A stretch of 64,000 nucleotides of DNA from Verrucomicrobiaceae bacterium. GTDB lineage: Bacteria; Verrucomicrobiota; Verrucomicrobiia; Verrucomicrobiales; Verrucomicrobiaceae. Shown here piece by piece: positions 7,760 to 15,191 of this stretch (its first letter is position 1; the number at the start of each line of letters is the position of its first letter). The notes under the pieces were generated by a model. The model ran no database searches. It saw only the letters and a list, made by a program, of their open reading frames with translations, and had not been told where the DNA came from. Both the position numbers and the translations under genes were made by a program. The stretch covers positions 496,001 to 560,000 of the forward strand of contig JADJPM010000005.1 in the NCBI GenBank assembly GCA_016713245.1, in the 5' to 3' direction.

Positions 7760-9292
7760 TTACTTCTCGAAGTTTAGCCCTTCGACGAACTCGTTCGCTT
7801 GGAAGAACGCCGGGCTGGTCACGCGTTTGCCGCCGACGGTGAGGTTTTCGAAGGTCAGGCCTTTGATGCGGGCCTGATCGCTGCCCCGGAGCATCTGCGG
7901 CTCGCCGATGACGCTGGGGGCGGTGATGGAGATGTTTTGGAAGAGGATGCCGGAGAGGTCGCCGCGGCCGCGTTGGTCGTCGCCGTAGGGCTTCGGCATG
8001 GCCATGCAGATGAAGAACTGTTGAAGCGTGGGGCGTGGGTCGGAGATGCGGATGTTGCGGAAGATCACACCGGCACCTGCCGCGCCTTCGCCTTCGCCGC
8101 GCATGTTGAAAACGCGGCCGCCGCTCCAGTGATGCCATTTGGCGCGGGAATAGATCACGTCGCAGTCTTCGATGATGAGCTTGTGGTCCGGGAGCGCACT
8201 GAGGACGAAGGAGGAGCCGTTGGCATCGTTCCACAACACCACGCGGCGGATGCCGAGGCCGTTTGCATAGAGCGAGTCATCCTGCGTGCGGATGAAGCAG
8301 TCCTCGATGCGGGTGTTGCCAAACGGATTGATGCCGTCGCCATTGGCACGCCAGGTGAAGATCTTGGTCCAACGGACGTCATTGGGATGACCTTCTTTGT
8401 AGCCGTTGATCAGCATGACCGAGTGCGACGCGGAATCGGCGATGGTGAGTCCTTCCACTTGCGTGTCGCTGGCTCCAAAAATCTCGATGGGCTTGCGGCT
8501 GCCCTTAGAACCGCCTCCGAAGAGCTTCCCCAACGCGCTCGCGTGCTTCAATCGCGCCCCGGAAAGCGTGCCGTGGCCAAAGAGGCGGATGTGATGACCA
8601 TCGGGCCATTCGGCGTTGTGAAAGGAGCCATACACGATCGCATCGCCAGGGATGTAATACTGGCGATTTGCATGCACCGGAAAGGCCGAGCCGATGTCGT
8701 GCACGCCGGGGAGAAAGTAGAGCGTGCGCCAATCGCCATCCGCGGGTGGTTTCTCGCCGGGTTTCACGGCGAGCACGCCTGGGTCATGCAGCGTGGGTTT
8801 GCCCGCGAGCGGTGGATTGGCAAACAGCGAGATCGTGTGGAGCGGCGGCCCTTGGTAGCCCTTGCCGGTGTCCTGGCCGTCCATCTGGCCATCGATGTCC
8901 ACGGCGACGAGGCAGGGCTTGTCGAGTTTTACGAGCGCTTTGCCATCCTTCACGGAGCAGGCGGAGGCTTGGCGCTTCGGATGCACGGCGGCGCTGCGAA
9001 TGGGCTGCCCATTGACGCGAGAGATCTCGATCTCGACGGGACCGGAGGTCTCAAAGTTCACGTAGGTGTGGGTCCAGCCCCTCAGCGTGTCAAAGTAAGC
9101 CTCCTCATCCTTGCATTCCGTCTGCCAAGCGAAAGCGTCACGCCATGCGCCGCTATCGCCACTCGGGCGAATGCGGAGCCGATAGTGGGCCGATGGAGCG
9201 AGTCCGGGCACGGCTGGATAGACAACGAGGTCGGCAGCGAGGGCCGCGTAACTGGATCCGAAGAGAATTATACCAATGAGGAGGGCTTTCAT
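7760..9292 (-). CDS. Secreted beta-helix glycoside hydrolase (GH28/GH49-like)
   Basis: A 510-residue exported protein. The signal peptide is MKALLIGIILFGSSYAALAA, which fixes the start at 9292 rather than the longer open frame. An N-terminal beta-sandwich-like part is followed by a right-handed parallel beta-helix. The helix contains acidic motifs expected of a polysaccharide hydrolase (WRANGDGINPFGNTRIEDC and TQDDSLYANG). GH28 and GH49 enzymes use clustered aspartates of this kind. The substrate is unknown, with pectin or dextran-like glucans as possibilities. It is divergent from the outer-membrane barrel gene at 9619, with a remnant of another gene in the gap. Confidence 0.75.
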   Translation of the reverse strand: MKALLIGIILFGSSYAALAADLVVYPAVPGLAPSAHYRLRIRPSGDSGAWRDAFAWQTECKDEEAYFDTLRGWTHTYVNFETSGPVEIEISRVNGQPIRSAAVHPKRQASACSVKDGKALVKLDKPCLVAVDIDGQMDGQDTGKGYQGPPLHTISLFANPPLAGKPTLHDPGVLAVKPGEKPPADGDWRTLYFLPGVHDIGSAFPVHANRQYYIPGDAIVYGSFHNAEWPDGHHIRLFGHGTLSGARLKHASALGKLFGGGSKGSRKPIEIFGASDTQVEGLTIADSASHSVMLINGYKEGHPNDVRWTKIFTWRANGDGINPFGNTRIEDCFIRTQDDSLYANGLGIRRVVLWNDANGSSFVLSALPDHKLIIEDCDVIYSRAKWHHWSGGRVFNMRGEGEGAAGAGVIFRNIRISDPRPTLQQFFICMAMPKPYGDDQRGRGDLSGILFQNISITAPSVIGEPQMLRGSDQARIKGLTFENLTVGGKRVTSPAFFQANEFVEGLNFEK

Positions 9293-9325
9293 GACATGGA
9301 GTTGAATAGAGGCGTGCGGTGTCGT

Positions 9326-9397
9326 GTCACGCTCCGCAAAGAGGCGGAGGAAGTGTTCGTGGCGCGGGTCGTCGAGGCTGGGCATGGGCTGACTCAT
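9326..9397 (-). pseudogene. Remnant of an ECF sigma factor gene (N-terminal piece)
   Basis: A short frame starting at ATG 9397 reads MSQPMPSLDDPRHEHF and LRLFAERD. The 'DPRHE.FLRLF' opening is typical of ECF-type sigma-70 factors in Planctomycetes and Verrucomicrobiota. After about 24 residues the similarity ends. The frame runs without a stop into the signal peptide of the downstream glycosidase. I read it as the 5' end of a deleted sigma gene left in the 326-bp gap between the glycosidase and the outer-membrane protein. A short chance similarity is possible. Nothing else recognisable is in this gap. Confidence 0.4.
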
Positions 9398-9618
9398 CCG
9401 CCCATTTCCAGAAACCGCGTGTGTTTGCAGGAAAAAGTTTCGGCACAGCGCCGCGTCCATGAACGGAATTCATCCAAACCACGCAAAGGATTCAAGCTGC
9501 TGCTTGGCGGGTGAGTGAGCTTTGGCACGGGGCTGGCTGAGTGGATTGGGCATTCCCTCGACCCTACAGCCGCCGCGTAGCCGAAAACCCAAACACCACA
9601 CCCACACACCGCACTACC

Positions 9619-11028
9619 ATGAAAAGGCTGCTTCCGATCCTGCTCGCGACGACCGCCGTGTCGTTCGCCAAAACACCTGCTGTTCCCCCTCCGGCGCCTC
9701 CCCCGCCGCCCGTGCCAGGCTTTACCCTCGCACCGCCGCCACCCGCCTACAAGCCGCTCAAGTACGGTGCCCTCACCATCGACGTGCAGGAGAAGATGCG
9801 CTTTGAAGTGCGTGACAACAATTTCGACTTCAACAGCGCTGTGAACGGCCCCCAGGACGCCTCGTGGCTGCTGCAGCGCTTTCGTCTTGGCCTCGGTTAC
9901 GACGTGAACCCATGGCTGAAATTCTACATCCAGGGCCAGGACATCCGCGAGCTCGGCGGCAGCCGACCGAACAACGTCGGCACCTTCGCCGCGGAAGGCG
10001 ATGACAGCTTCGACATCCTCAAAGCCTATGTGCAGCTCGGCAATCCGAAGAAAGGTCTCAGCGCCACGCTCGGACGCCAGTTCCTCAGCTACGGCGACCA
10101 GCGTCTCGTCGGTCCGCTCGAGTGGCTGAACTCCGCCCGCACTTTCGATGCGGCGAAGTTCCGTTACACCGCGGAAAAATACTCGCTCGACTTCTTCGTG
10201 TCGTCGCCCGTCGCCTTCACGAACAACATGTGGAACCAGTCGCCCTTCCTCGACAACGACGAGGCGTCGAATGACTACTTCAGCGGCATCTATGCCTCCA
10301 CGCTGTTCGTGCCGTTCAATCTCACGACGGACTTTTACCTCTTCAAGAAGAGCGATGACGGCAATGGTAACTTCGGTGCCCGCCGCGGCGACACGGATTT
10401 CTACACCTTCGGCACCCTGTGGAAGGGCGATCCGAAAAAGCTCGGCGGCTGGGACTACACCACCGAGATGGCCTACCAGTTCGGCGAAGTCAGCGGTCGC
10501 GATTTGAGCGCCTTCGCCGGTCACTGGGCCGTCGGCAAAAACTGGCTCACACACCCATGGAAGCCACGCGTCGGCCTGCAATACAACTACAGCCCCGGCG
10601 ACAGCAATGCCGCGGATGGCGACATCGGCACCTTCCAAAACCTGTATCCCACGAACCACCTTTTCTACGGCTACATGGACACCACGGGCTGGATCAACAT
10701 GCACAATCCGCAGCTCAACATCAGCTTCTCCCCCACACCGAAGCTGAAGATCATGCTCGACTACCACCTCTACTGGAACGCCACGAATTCCGACGCCTGG
10801 TATCGAGTGAACGGCGTCACCACCGTGCGTCCGCTCAATGCCGCCGCCACCGGTGCCAGCAGCAGCTTCCGCGGCCAGGAGATCGACCTCACCGCGATCT
10901 ACAAGCTTAACCCGCACGTCGGCATCATGGCCGGCTACAGCTACTTCATCGCCGGTGATTACCTGAAGGCCACCGGAGCATCCGACAACGCCCAGTTCGG
11001 TTACGTGCAGGTGCAGATCGATTTCTAA
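9619..11028 (+). CDS. Outer-membrane beta-barrel, alginate-export (AlgE-like) family
   Basis: A 469-residue outer-membrane protein. The signal peptide is MKRLLPILLATTAVSFA. It is followed by a proline-rich segment (about residues 20-50, PPAPPPPPVPGF and APPPPAYKP), then alternating amphipathic strands and a terminal strand ending VQVQIDF, with the final aromatic residue typical of barrel proteins. GRQFLSYGDQRLVGPLEW is characteristic of the alginate_exp family. Lying between the nitrate importer and the nitrate reductase genes, it could serve as an anion pore for nitrate, but that is positional inference only. It ends 12 bp before the flavoprotein gene, suggesting cotranscription. Confidence 0.82.
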   Translation: MKRLLPILLATTAVSFAKTPAVPPPAPPPPPVPGFTLAPPPPAYKPLKYGALTIDVQEKMRFEVRDNNFDFNSAVNGPQDASWLLQRFRLGLGYDVNPWLKFYIQGQDIRELGGSRPNNVGTFAAEGDDSFDILKAYVQLGNPKKGLSATLGRQFLSYGDQRLVGPLEWLNSARTFDAAKFRYTAEKYSLDFFVSSPVAFTNNMWNQSPFLDNDEASNDYFSGIYASTLFVPFNLTTDFYLFKKSDDGNGNFGARRGDTDFYTFGTLWKGDPKKLGGWDYTTEMAYQFGEVSGRDLSAFAGHWAVGKNWLTHPWKPRVGLQYNYSPGDSNAADGDIGTFQNLYPTNHLFYGYMDTTGWINMHNPQLNISFSPTPKLKIMLDYHLYWNATNSDAWYRVNGVTTVRPLNAAATGASSSFRGQEIDLTAIYKLNPHVGIMAGYSYFIAGDYLKATGASDNAQFGYVQVQIDF

Positions 11029-11040
11029 ACCGCGTCCGTC

Positions 11041-12657
11041 ATGCAGATCACGCCGCTCATTCCTGAAAACGCCCCCTTTACCGCCGATCAACGCGCCTGG
11101 TTGAATGGATTCCTCGCCGGAGTCCTCCAGCGCGGCGGCGGAGTGAAAGGTGCCTCAGCACCTGCCGAGGCGAAAAAGCCTCTGCTCATCGCCTTCGGCA
11201 GTCAGAGCGGCAACGCGGAAAGTTTGGCCAAGCGGCTGGCCAGGGAAGCATCGGGTCGAGGTTTCGCAGCGCGAGCTGCGGGCCTCGACTCGCTGCAACC
11301 AGCCGATCTCATCCAAGACAAGAACGTCCTCCTCATCACCTCGACATGGGGAGAGGGCGACATGCCTGACAACGCCGTCTCCTTCTGGGACGCCATCAAT
11401 CAAAACGGCAGCAGCCCCAAATTCGACGGCGTGAACTACTCCGTCCTCGCCCTCGGCGATAAAAACTATGGCGACACCTTCTGCCTCGCCGGCAAGAAAC
11501 TCGATCAACGCCTCGCCGAACTCGGCGCCACCCGCGTGGTGGACCGCGTGGACTGCGATGTCGATTTCGACGACCTCGCCAAAGAGTGGTCGAAGAATGC
11601 TTTCAGCATCTTCAGTGGCAAAGAAAGTGGCACAGGTTTTCAACCTGTGCAGTCCGATGAAGAAGCCAATGGTTGGTCAAAGAAGCGCCCTTTCCCCGCC
11701 AAACTCATCGCCAACGACACGCTGAACGCCCCCGGCAGCGCCAAGGACACCCACCACATCGCTTTCTCGCTCACCGGCAGCGGCCTCACCTACGAAGTGG
11801 GAGATGCCCTCGGCGTCTTCGTCCAAAACTGCCCCGAAGTCGTCGATGCCGTCATCGCCGCCCACGGTTACGATCCAAACGCCCAAGTCGGCAGCAAAAC
11901 CCTCCGCGAGGTTCTTCTCACCGATTACGAAATCCGCAGCCTCCTCGGCAAAACGCCCGAATCCGGCCTCACGCTCGATTCCTTCCTCGAAAACCTCCGC
12001 AAGCTTCAGCCGCGCCTCTACTCCATCGCCAGCAGCATCAAAGCGCATCCGGATGAAGTGCATCTCTGTGTCGGTGCCGTGCGCTACACGACCGATGGCA
12101 TCGCGCACAAAGGTGTCGCCTCCACCTTCCTCTCGGATCGTCTCGCTCTTGGCGACACCACCGGCATCTACTTTAACGCCGCGAATCATTTCCGCCTGCC
12201 CACCGACCTCACGAAGCCCGTCATCATGGTCGGCCCAGGCACCGGCATCGCGCCCTTCCGTGCCTTCCTCGAAGAACGAGAGGCCACCAAAGCCCCCGGC
12301 AAAAACTGGCTCTTCTTCGGCGATCAAAAACGCAGCACCGACTTCCTCTACCACGATCAAATCATCGCCTGGGTGCAAAGCGGCCATCTCACCCGTCTCG
12401 ACACCGCCTTCAGCCGCGATCAGGAGGAAAAAATCTACGTTCAAACCCGCATGCTCCAAGCCGCCAGCGAACTCTGGCAATGGCTCGAAGAAGGTGCCCA
12501 CTTCTACGTCTGCGGCGACGCCAAACGCATGGCGAAGGACGTCGATGATGCCCTCCACAAGATCGTCGAAACCCAAGGCAACAAAACCGCCGACGAAGCC
12601 GCCGCCTACGTCGCCGAGATGAAGAAAACCAAACGCTACGCCCGCGATGTCTATTGA
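11041..12657 (+). CDS. CysJ-like diflavin reductase (NADPH to FAD to FMN), probable electron donor for NirA
   Basis: A 538-residue diflavin reductase. A flavodoxin domain (FMN) lies at about residues 46-190 (LIAFGSQSGNAESLAKRLA, TSTWGEGDMPDNA). An FAD-binding domain contains RLYSIASS. An NADP-binding domain contains VGPGTGIAPFRAFLEERE, GAHFYVCGDAKRMAKDV and the C-terminus KRYARDVY, as in sulfite reductase flavoprotein CysJ. The linker between the flavodoxin and FAD parts contains GTGFQPVQ (residues about 197-204), encoded by a palindromic repeat. Its neighbours (NirA, NasA) suggest it delivers NADPH electrons to nitrite reductase rather than sulfite reductase. The electron partner is inferred. 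Confidence 0.88.
   Translation: MQITPLIPENAPFTADQRAWLNGFLAGVLQRGGGVKGASAPAEAKKPLLIAFGSQSGNAESLAKRLAREASGRGFAARAAGLDSLQPADLIQDKNVLLITSTWGEGDMPDNAVSFWDAINQNGSSPKFDGVNYSVLALGDKNYGDTFCLAGKKLDQRLAELGATRVVDRVDCDVDFDDLAKEWSKNAFSIFSGKESGTGFQPVQSDEEANGWSKKRPFPAKLIANDTLNAPGSAKDTHHIAFSLTGSGLTYEVGDALGVFVQNCPEVVDAVIAAHGYDPNAQVGSKTLREVLLTDYEIRSLLGKTPESGLTLDSFLENLRKLQPRLYSIASSIKAHPDEVHLCVGAVRYTTDGIAHKGVASTFLSDRLALGDTTGIYFNAANHFRLPTDLTKPVIMVGPGTGIAPFRAFLEEREATKAPGKNWLFFGDQKRSTDFLYHDQIIAWVQSGHLTRLDTAFSRDQEEKIYVQTRMLQAASELWQWLEEGAHFYVCGDAKRMAKDVDDALHKIVETQGNKTADEAAAYVAEMKKTKRYARDVY
11624..11652. repeat. Palindromic repeat inside the flavoprotein gene (encodes GTGFQPVQ)
   Basis: The core GCACAGGTT-TTC-AACCTGTGC (11630-11650) is a perfect 9-bp inverted repeat. 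With the flank AAAGTGG it recurs at 12664-12692, 12 bp after the gene ends. Here it is read in frame in a domain linker, so it does not disrupt the enzyme. Confidence 0.8.
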
Positions 12658-12663
12658 GCCTCC

Positions 12664-12692
12664 AAAGTGGAACAGGTTTTCAACCTGTTCAG
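12664..12692. repeat. Second copy of the ACAGGTTTTCAACCTGT palindrome
   Basis: The core GAACAGGTT-TTC-AACCTGTTC (12670-12690) is a perfect inverted repeat. The copy shares AAAGTGG before the core and CAG after it with 11624-11652. Compensating changes (C/A on the left, G/T on the right) keep the stem paired, which points to selection for a hairpin. It lies just past the flavoprotein stop codon and could act as a transcript end or stabiliser. Confidence 0.75.
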
Positions 12693-12759
12693 CATCGGCC
12701 GAAGTCGTTCAAGCCGCGAAAACACCGCTTCGGCACATCACGCACTCAACCACGCGCCA

Positions 12760-12862
12760 GCGCCCTGGAGCGCGCTGGCCCTCCAGCACTTTCCGAACGT
12801 CGCCAAGCCCCCGAAAAGCTCCAGAGGGCTGGAGCACTGCAAAACGCTGTCGCGCCTTTCAA
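12760..12862. repeat. GCTGGAGC-type inverted repeat
   Basis: The two halves, around 12764-12800 (CTGGAGCGCGCTGGCCCTCC) and 12822-12862 (GCTCCAGAGGGCTGGAGCAC then CAAAACGCTGTCGCGC), contain related GCTGGAGC/GCGCTGG words in opposite orientation. Together with the palindrome at 12664 it fills the 217-bp gap between the flavoprotein and hicA. No gene is seen in this gap. Confidence 0.5.
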
Positions 12863-12874
12863 GCGCTTCAGGAC

Positions 12875-13117
12875 TCACAACTTCATCTCGTTCAGCAACG
12901 CCTCGATGCTCAGCCCTCGCTGAAGAGCGATCTCGTGCAAAATCGCCGACAAAGTGCCGACCTTCAGCGGCTTGTGATTGGGCACCGTCACGGAATGCGG
13001 TCGCGGAGAAACGCATTTCGCGATCATGTGACTGCCCACCTGTCTTTCGAACACGTATCCGATGCGTCGCAATCCGCGAAGCAGTTCATCCCCCGTGAGA
13101 TCGCGTGGCAGCTTCAT
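12875..13117 (-). CDS. hicA: HicA-family mRNA interferase toxin
   Basis: An 80-residue HicA/YcfA protein with the dsRBD-like toxin fold. The catalytic histidine sits in QVGSHMIA (residue 30), followed by HSVTVPNHKPLKVGTLSAIL, the conserved C-terminal half. HicA cleaves mRNA when it is free of its antitoxin. Its start overlaps the stop of hicB by 4 bp, so the order is antitoxin first. The pair is antisense to the nitrate reductase genes, between the flavoprotein and nirA, which suggests a later insertion into that cluster. Confidence 0.85.
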   Translation of the reverse strand: MKLPRDLTGDELLRGLRRIGYVFERQVGSHMIAKCVSPRPHSVTVPNHKPLKVGTLSAILHEIALQRGLSIEALLNEMKL

Positions 13118-13338
13118 GCCGCCTCAAGAATGCGGTCTTCCGTCATGTGCAGCCTGATCCGGCCCGGTTTCACCGCAGAATCCGCAAAGTGGCAGCTCAC
13201 CGCGTCCTTCACCATCGCTTCCAGCTCTTCCCAGGAATCTCCCTGCGTCGCGATCAATCCTTCCGGCAGCCGGCAATCAGCCGTGAAGCCACCTTCCTCC
13301 GCAGGACGCACTCTGAAAACCAGTTCGAGATCATTCAT
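13114..13338 (-). CDS. hicB: HicB-family antitoxin
   Basis: A 74-residue protein of the HicB type. The partly degraded RNase H-like N-domain reads LELVFRVRPAEEGGFTADCRLPEGLIATQGDSWEEL, with helices after it. There is no obvious DNA-binding domain at the C-terminus, so it resembles short HicB antitoxins that neutralise HicA by direct binding. It overlaps hicA by 4 bp. Its start lies 3 bp from the divergent nirA start at 13342, so the nirA translation signals sit inside this gene. Confidence 0.8.
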   Translation of the reverse strand: MNDLELVFRVRPAEEGGFTADCRLPEGLIATQGDSWEELEAMVKDAVSCHFADSAVKPGRIRLHMTEDRILEAA

Positions 13339-13341
13339 GCC

Positions 13342-15087
13342 ATGAGTATTGCCCTGCCCAGTCTCAAATCAAGCCCAGCGATGCCCGCGCCTCCGGGCGA
13401 GGACTTCACTGGCGAGCAAAAGCGCTACCTCGAAGGCTTCTTCGCCGGCATCGCCGCAGGTGCCGTGAGCTTCGGCGATCTCGCTCCTGCTCCCGCTGCG
13501 CCAGCGGGACCTGCTCTGGATGATTTGACCAAAGAAGAGCGCATCAAACGCGAACTCCACCCTTTCGATGCCATCGAGCAGCTCGTGCTGGATGCACGCT
13601 GGAACGCCAAACCGGAACCCGAATCCGTCTTCCGCTACAAGTGGAACGGCCTGTTCTGGCTGAATCCCGTCAAAGACGGTTACATGTGCCGTCTGCGCAT
13701 TCCGGGCGGCGTGGTGAAGAGCTACCAACTTCGTGAACTGGCCTCGATCACGAGTGAACTGACCTCCGGCTACATCCAGATCACCACGCGGAACAATTTC
13801 CAAATCCGCCTCATCGAGCCCAAAAACTGCCCCGAGGTGCTTCGCCGCATCCAAGGCTGCGGGTTGCACTCAAAGGGCGCGGGTGCAGACAACATCCGCA
13901 ACATCACGATGAACCCCTGCGCGGGTTACGATCCTTATGAACTCATCGATGTGCGTCCGCTGGTGAACGAGCTCGCCACGCTCATCATCGGCTCGAAGGA
14001 GTTCTACGACCTGCCGCGCAAGTTCAACATCGCCTACGACGGCGGTGGACTGATTTCCTCCGTCGAAGACACGAACGACATCGGGGCCAGCGCGGTGAAG
14101 ATCGGCGATGAAGTGTATTTTCGTATCTTGCTCGGCGGTGTCACCGGCCACCAGACTTTTGCCAGCGATTGGGGCGTCATTGTGAAGCCGGAGCAGCTCA
14201 ACGATGTCATGGTGGCCTTGCTGCGCGTCTTCATCCAGTTCGGCGACCGCACGAATCGCAAGAAGGCCCGCTTCAAATATGTGATTGAGGACAAAGGACT
14301 CGATGGCGTGCTCGCCGAGGCGGAAAAGCATCTCAAATTCAAGCTCACCCGCCTTCCGCCCGACTCACCGACGCAGGAGAAGCGCTCCCATTCGCAGCAA
14401 GGCCACTCGCATGTCGGCATTTACCCGCAGAAGCAGGAAGGGCTCGTTTATGTCGGTGCCAGCGTGCCCGTCGGCCAAATGACCGCGAAGCAGATGGAGC
14501 GCATCGCCGACCTCGCCGACAGCTACGGCAGCGGAGAAGTGCGGCTCACTGTTTGGCAGAATTTCATCATTCCGAACGTCAAAGCCGCCTACGCCGCCAC
14601 GTTGGCCAAATCGCTCAAAAAGCTCGGCTTCCCCTGCGAGCAGTCACCGCTGCGAAACGGCTTCGTCGCCTGCACGGGCAGCAAATACTGCAAATTTGCC
14701 GCCACGGACACCAAGGGCAACGCCATTGCCATGATGGACTACCTCGACAAGCGCGTGAAGCTCGACAAGCCGGTCAACATCCACTTCACCGGCTGCGCCC
14801 ACTCCTGCGCCCAGCATTTCATGGGCGATATCGGCCTGCTCGGCACCAAGGTGAAATCCGAAAGCGGTGAAGGCTACCACATCACCGTCGGCGGCGGCTT
14901 CGGCGAGAACCGCAAGATCGGCCGCCAGGTCTTCAGCGGTGTTTCGGTCGAAAGCCTCGGCGAAACCCTCGAAGGCATGCTCAAAGGCTATCTCAAAGGC
15001 CGCAGCAGCCCGGAGGAGAGCTTTCACAGCTTTTGCAACCGGCACTCGGTGAACGAACTGCAAGTGGCGTTCGATCCGGCGGCCTAA
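13342..15087 (+). CDS. nirA: Siroheme [4Fe-4S] assimilatory nitrite reductase
   Basis: A 581-residue siroheme reductase that converts nitrite to ammonium with six electrons. Cluster and siroheme ligands are visible: CTGSKYC (Cys444, Cys450) and CAHSC (Cys485, Cys489). The two ferredoxin-like half-domains include YIQITTRNNFQIRL and GEVRLTVWQNFIIPN. I chose the ATG at 13342 (MSIALPSLKSSP) because upstream codons lie inside hicB on the other strand. The length and FQIRL-type motif favour nitrite over sulfite reductase, but sequence alone does not fully settle this. Neighbouring NasA and nitrate uptake genes support nitrite. Confidence 0.88.
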   Translation: MSIALPSLKSSPAMPAPPGEDFTGEQKRYLEGFFAGIAAGAVSFGDLAPAPAAPAGPALDDLTKEERIKRELHPFDAIEQLVLDARWNAKPEPESVFRYKWNGLFWLNPVKDGYMCRLRIPGGVVKSYQLRELASITSELTSGYIQITTRNNFQIRLIEPKNCPEVLRRIQGCGLHSKGAGADNIRNITMNPCAGYDPYELIDVRPLVNELATLIIGSKEFYDLPRKFNIAYDGGGLISSVEDTNDIGASAVKIGDEVYFRILLGGVTGHQTFASDWGVIVKPEQLNDVMVALLRVFIQFGDRTNRKKARFKYVIEDKGLDGVLAEAEKHLKFKLTRLPPDSPTQEKRSHSQQGHSHVGIYPQKQEGLVYVGASVPVGQMTAKQMERIADLADSYGSGEVRLTVWQNFIIPNVKAAYAATLAKSLKKLGFPCEQSPLRNGFVACTGSKYCKFAATDTKGNAIAMMDYLDKRVKLDKPVNIHFTGCAHSCAQHFMGDIGLLGTKVKSESGEGYHITVGGGFGENRKIGRQVFSGVSVESLGETLEGMLKGYLKGRSSPEESFHSFCNRHSVNELQVAFDPAA

Positions 15088-15191
15088 TTTATGACTTACG
15101 ATTTATGATTTATGATTTGGCAAACGATCAAGAGGCGGGCGGCGGAGGCGCTCCTTCTCAAATCGTAAATCATAAATCGAAAATCATAAGT
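15087..15191. repeat. Inverted-repeat element of the ATTTAYG family at the nirA/dmsBC junction
   Basis: The arms 15087-15118 and 15160-15191 are 32 bp each and inverted, matching at 28 of 32 positions. They are built from the same 7-bp words as the elements at 3458 and 4467, around a 41-bp GC-rich core. The left arm starts on the last base of the nirA stop codon. The only in-frame ATG for the next gene (15105) is inside this arm, so the element supplies the start and about 29 N-terminal codons. Confidence 0.85.

Noticed and set aside
7799..9514. Open frame of 571 codons antisense to the glycosidase
   Set aside because: Antisense shadow of the beta-helix gene with no recognisable domain.
13342..15087. 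Sulfite reductase (CysI) as the identity of the siroheme enzyme
   Set aside because: Possible because of the CysJ-like neighbour, but the nitrate uptake and NasA context and the ferredoxin-type NirA length fit nitrite better. Not fully excluded.
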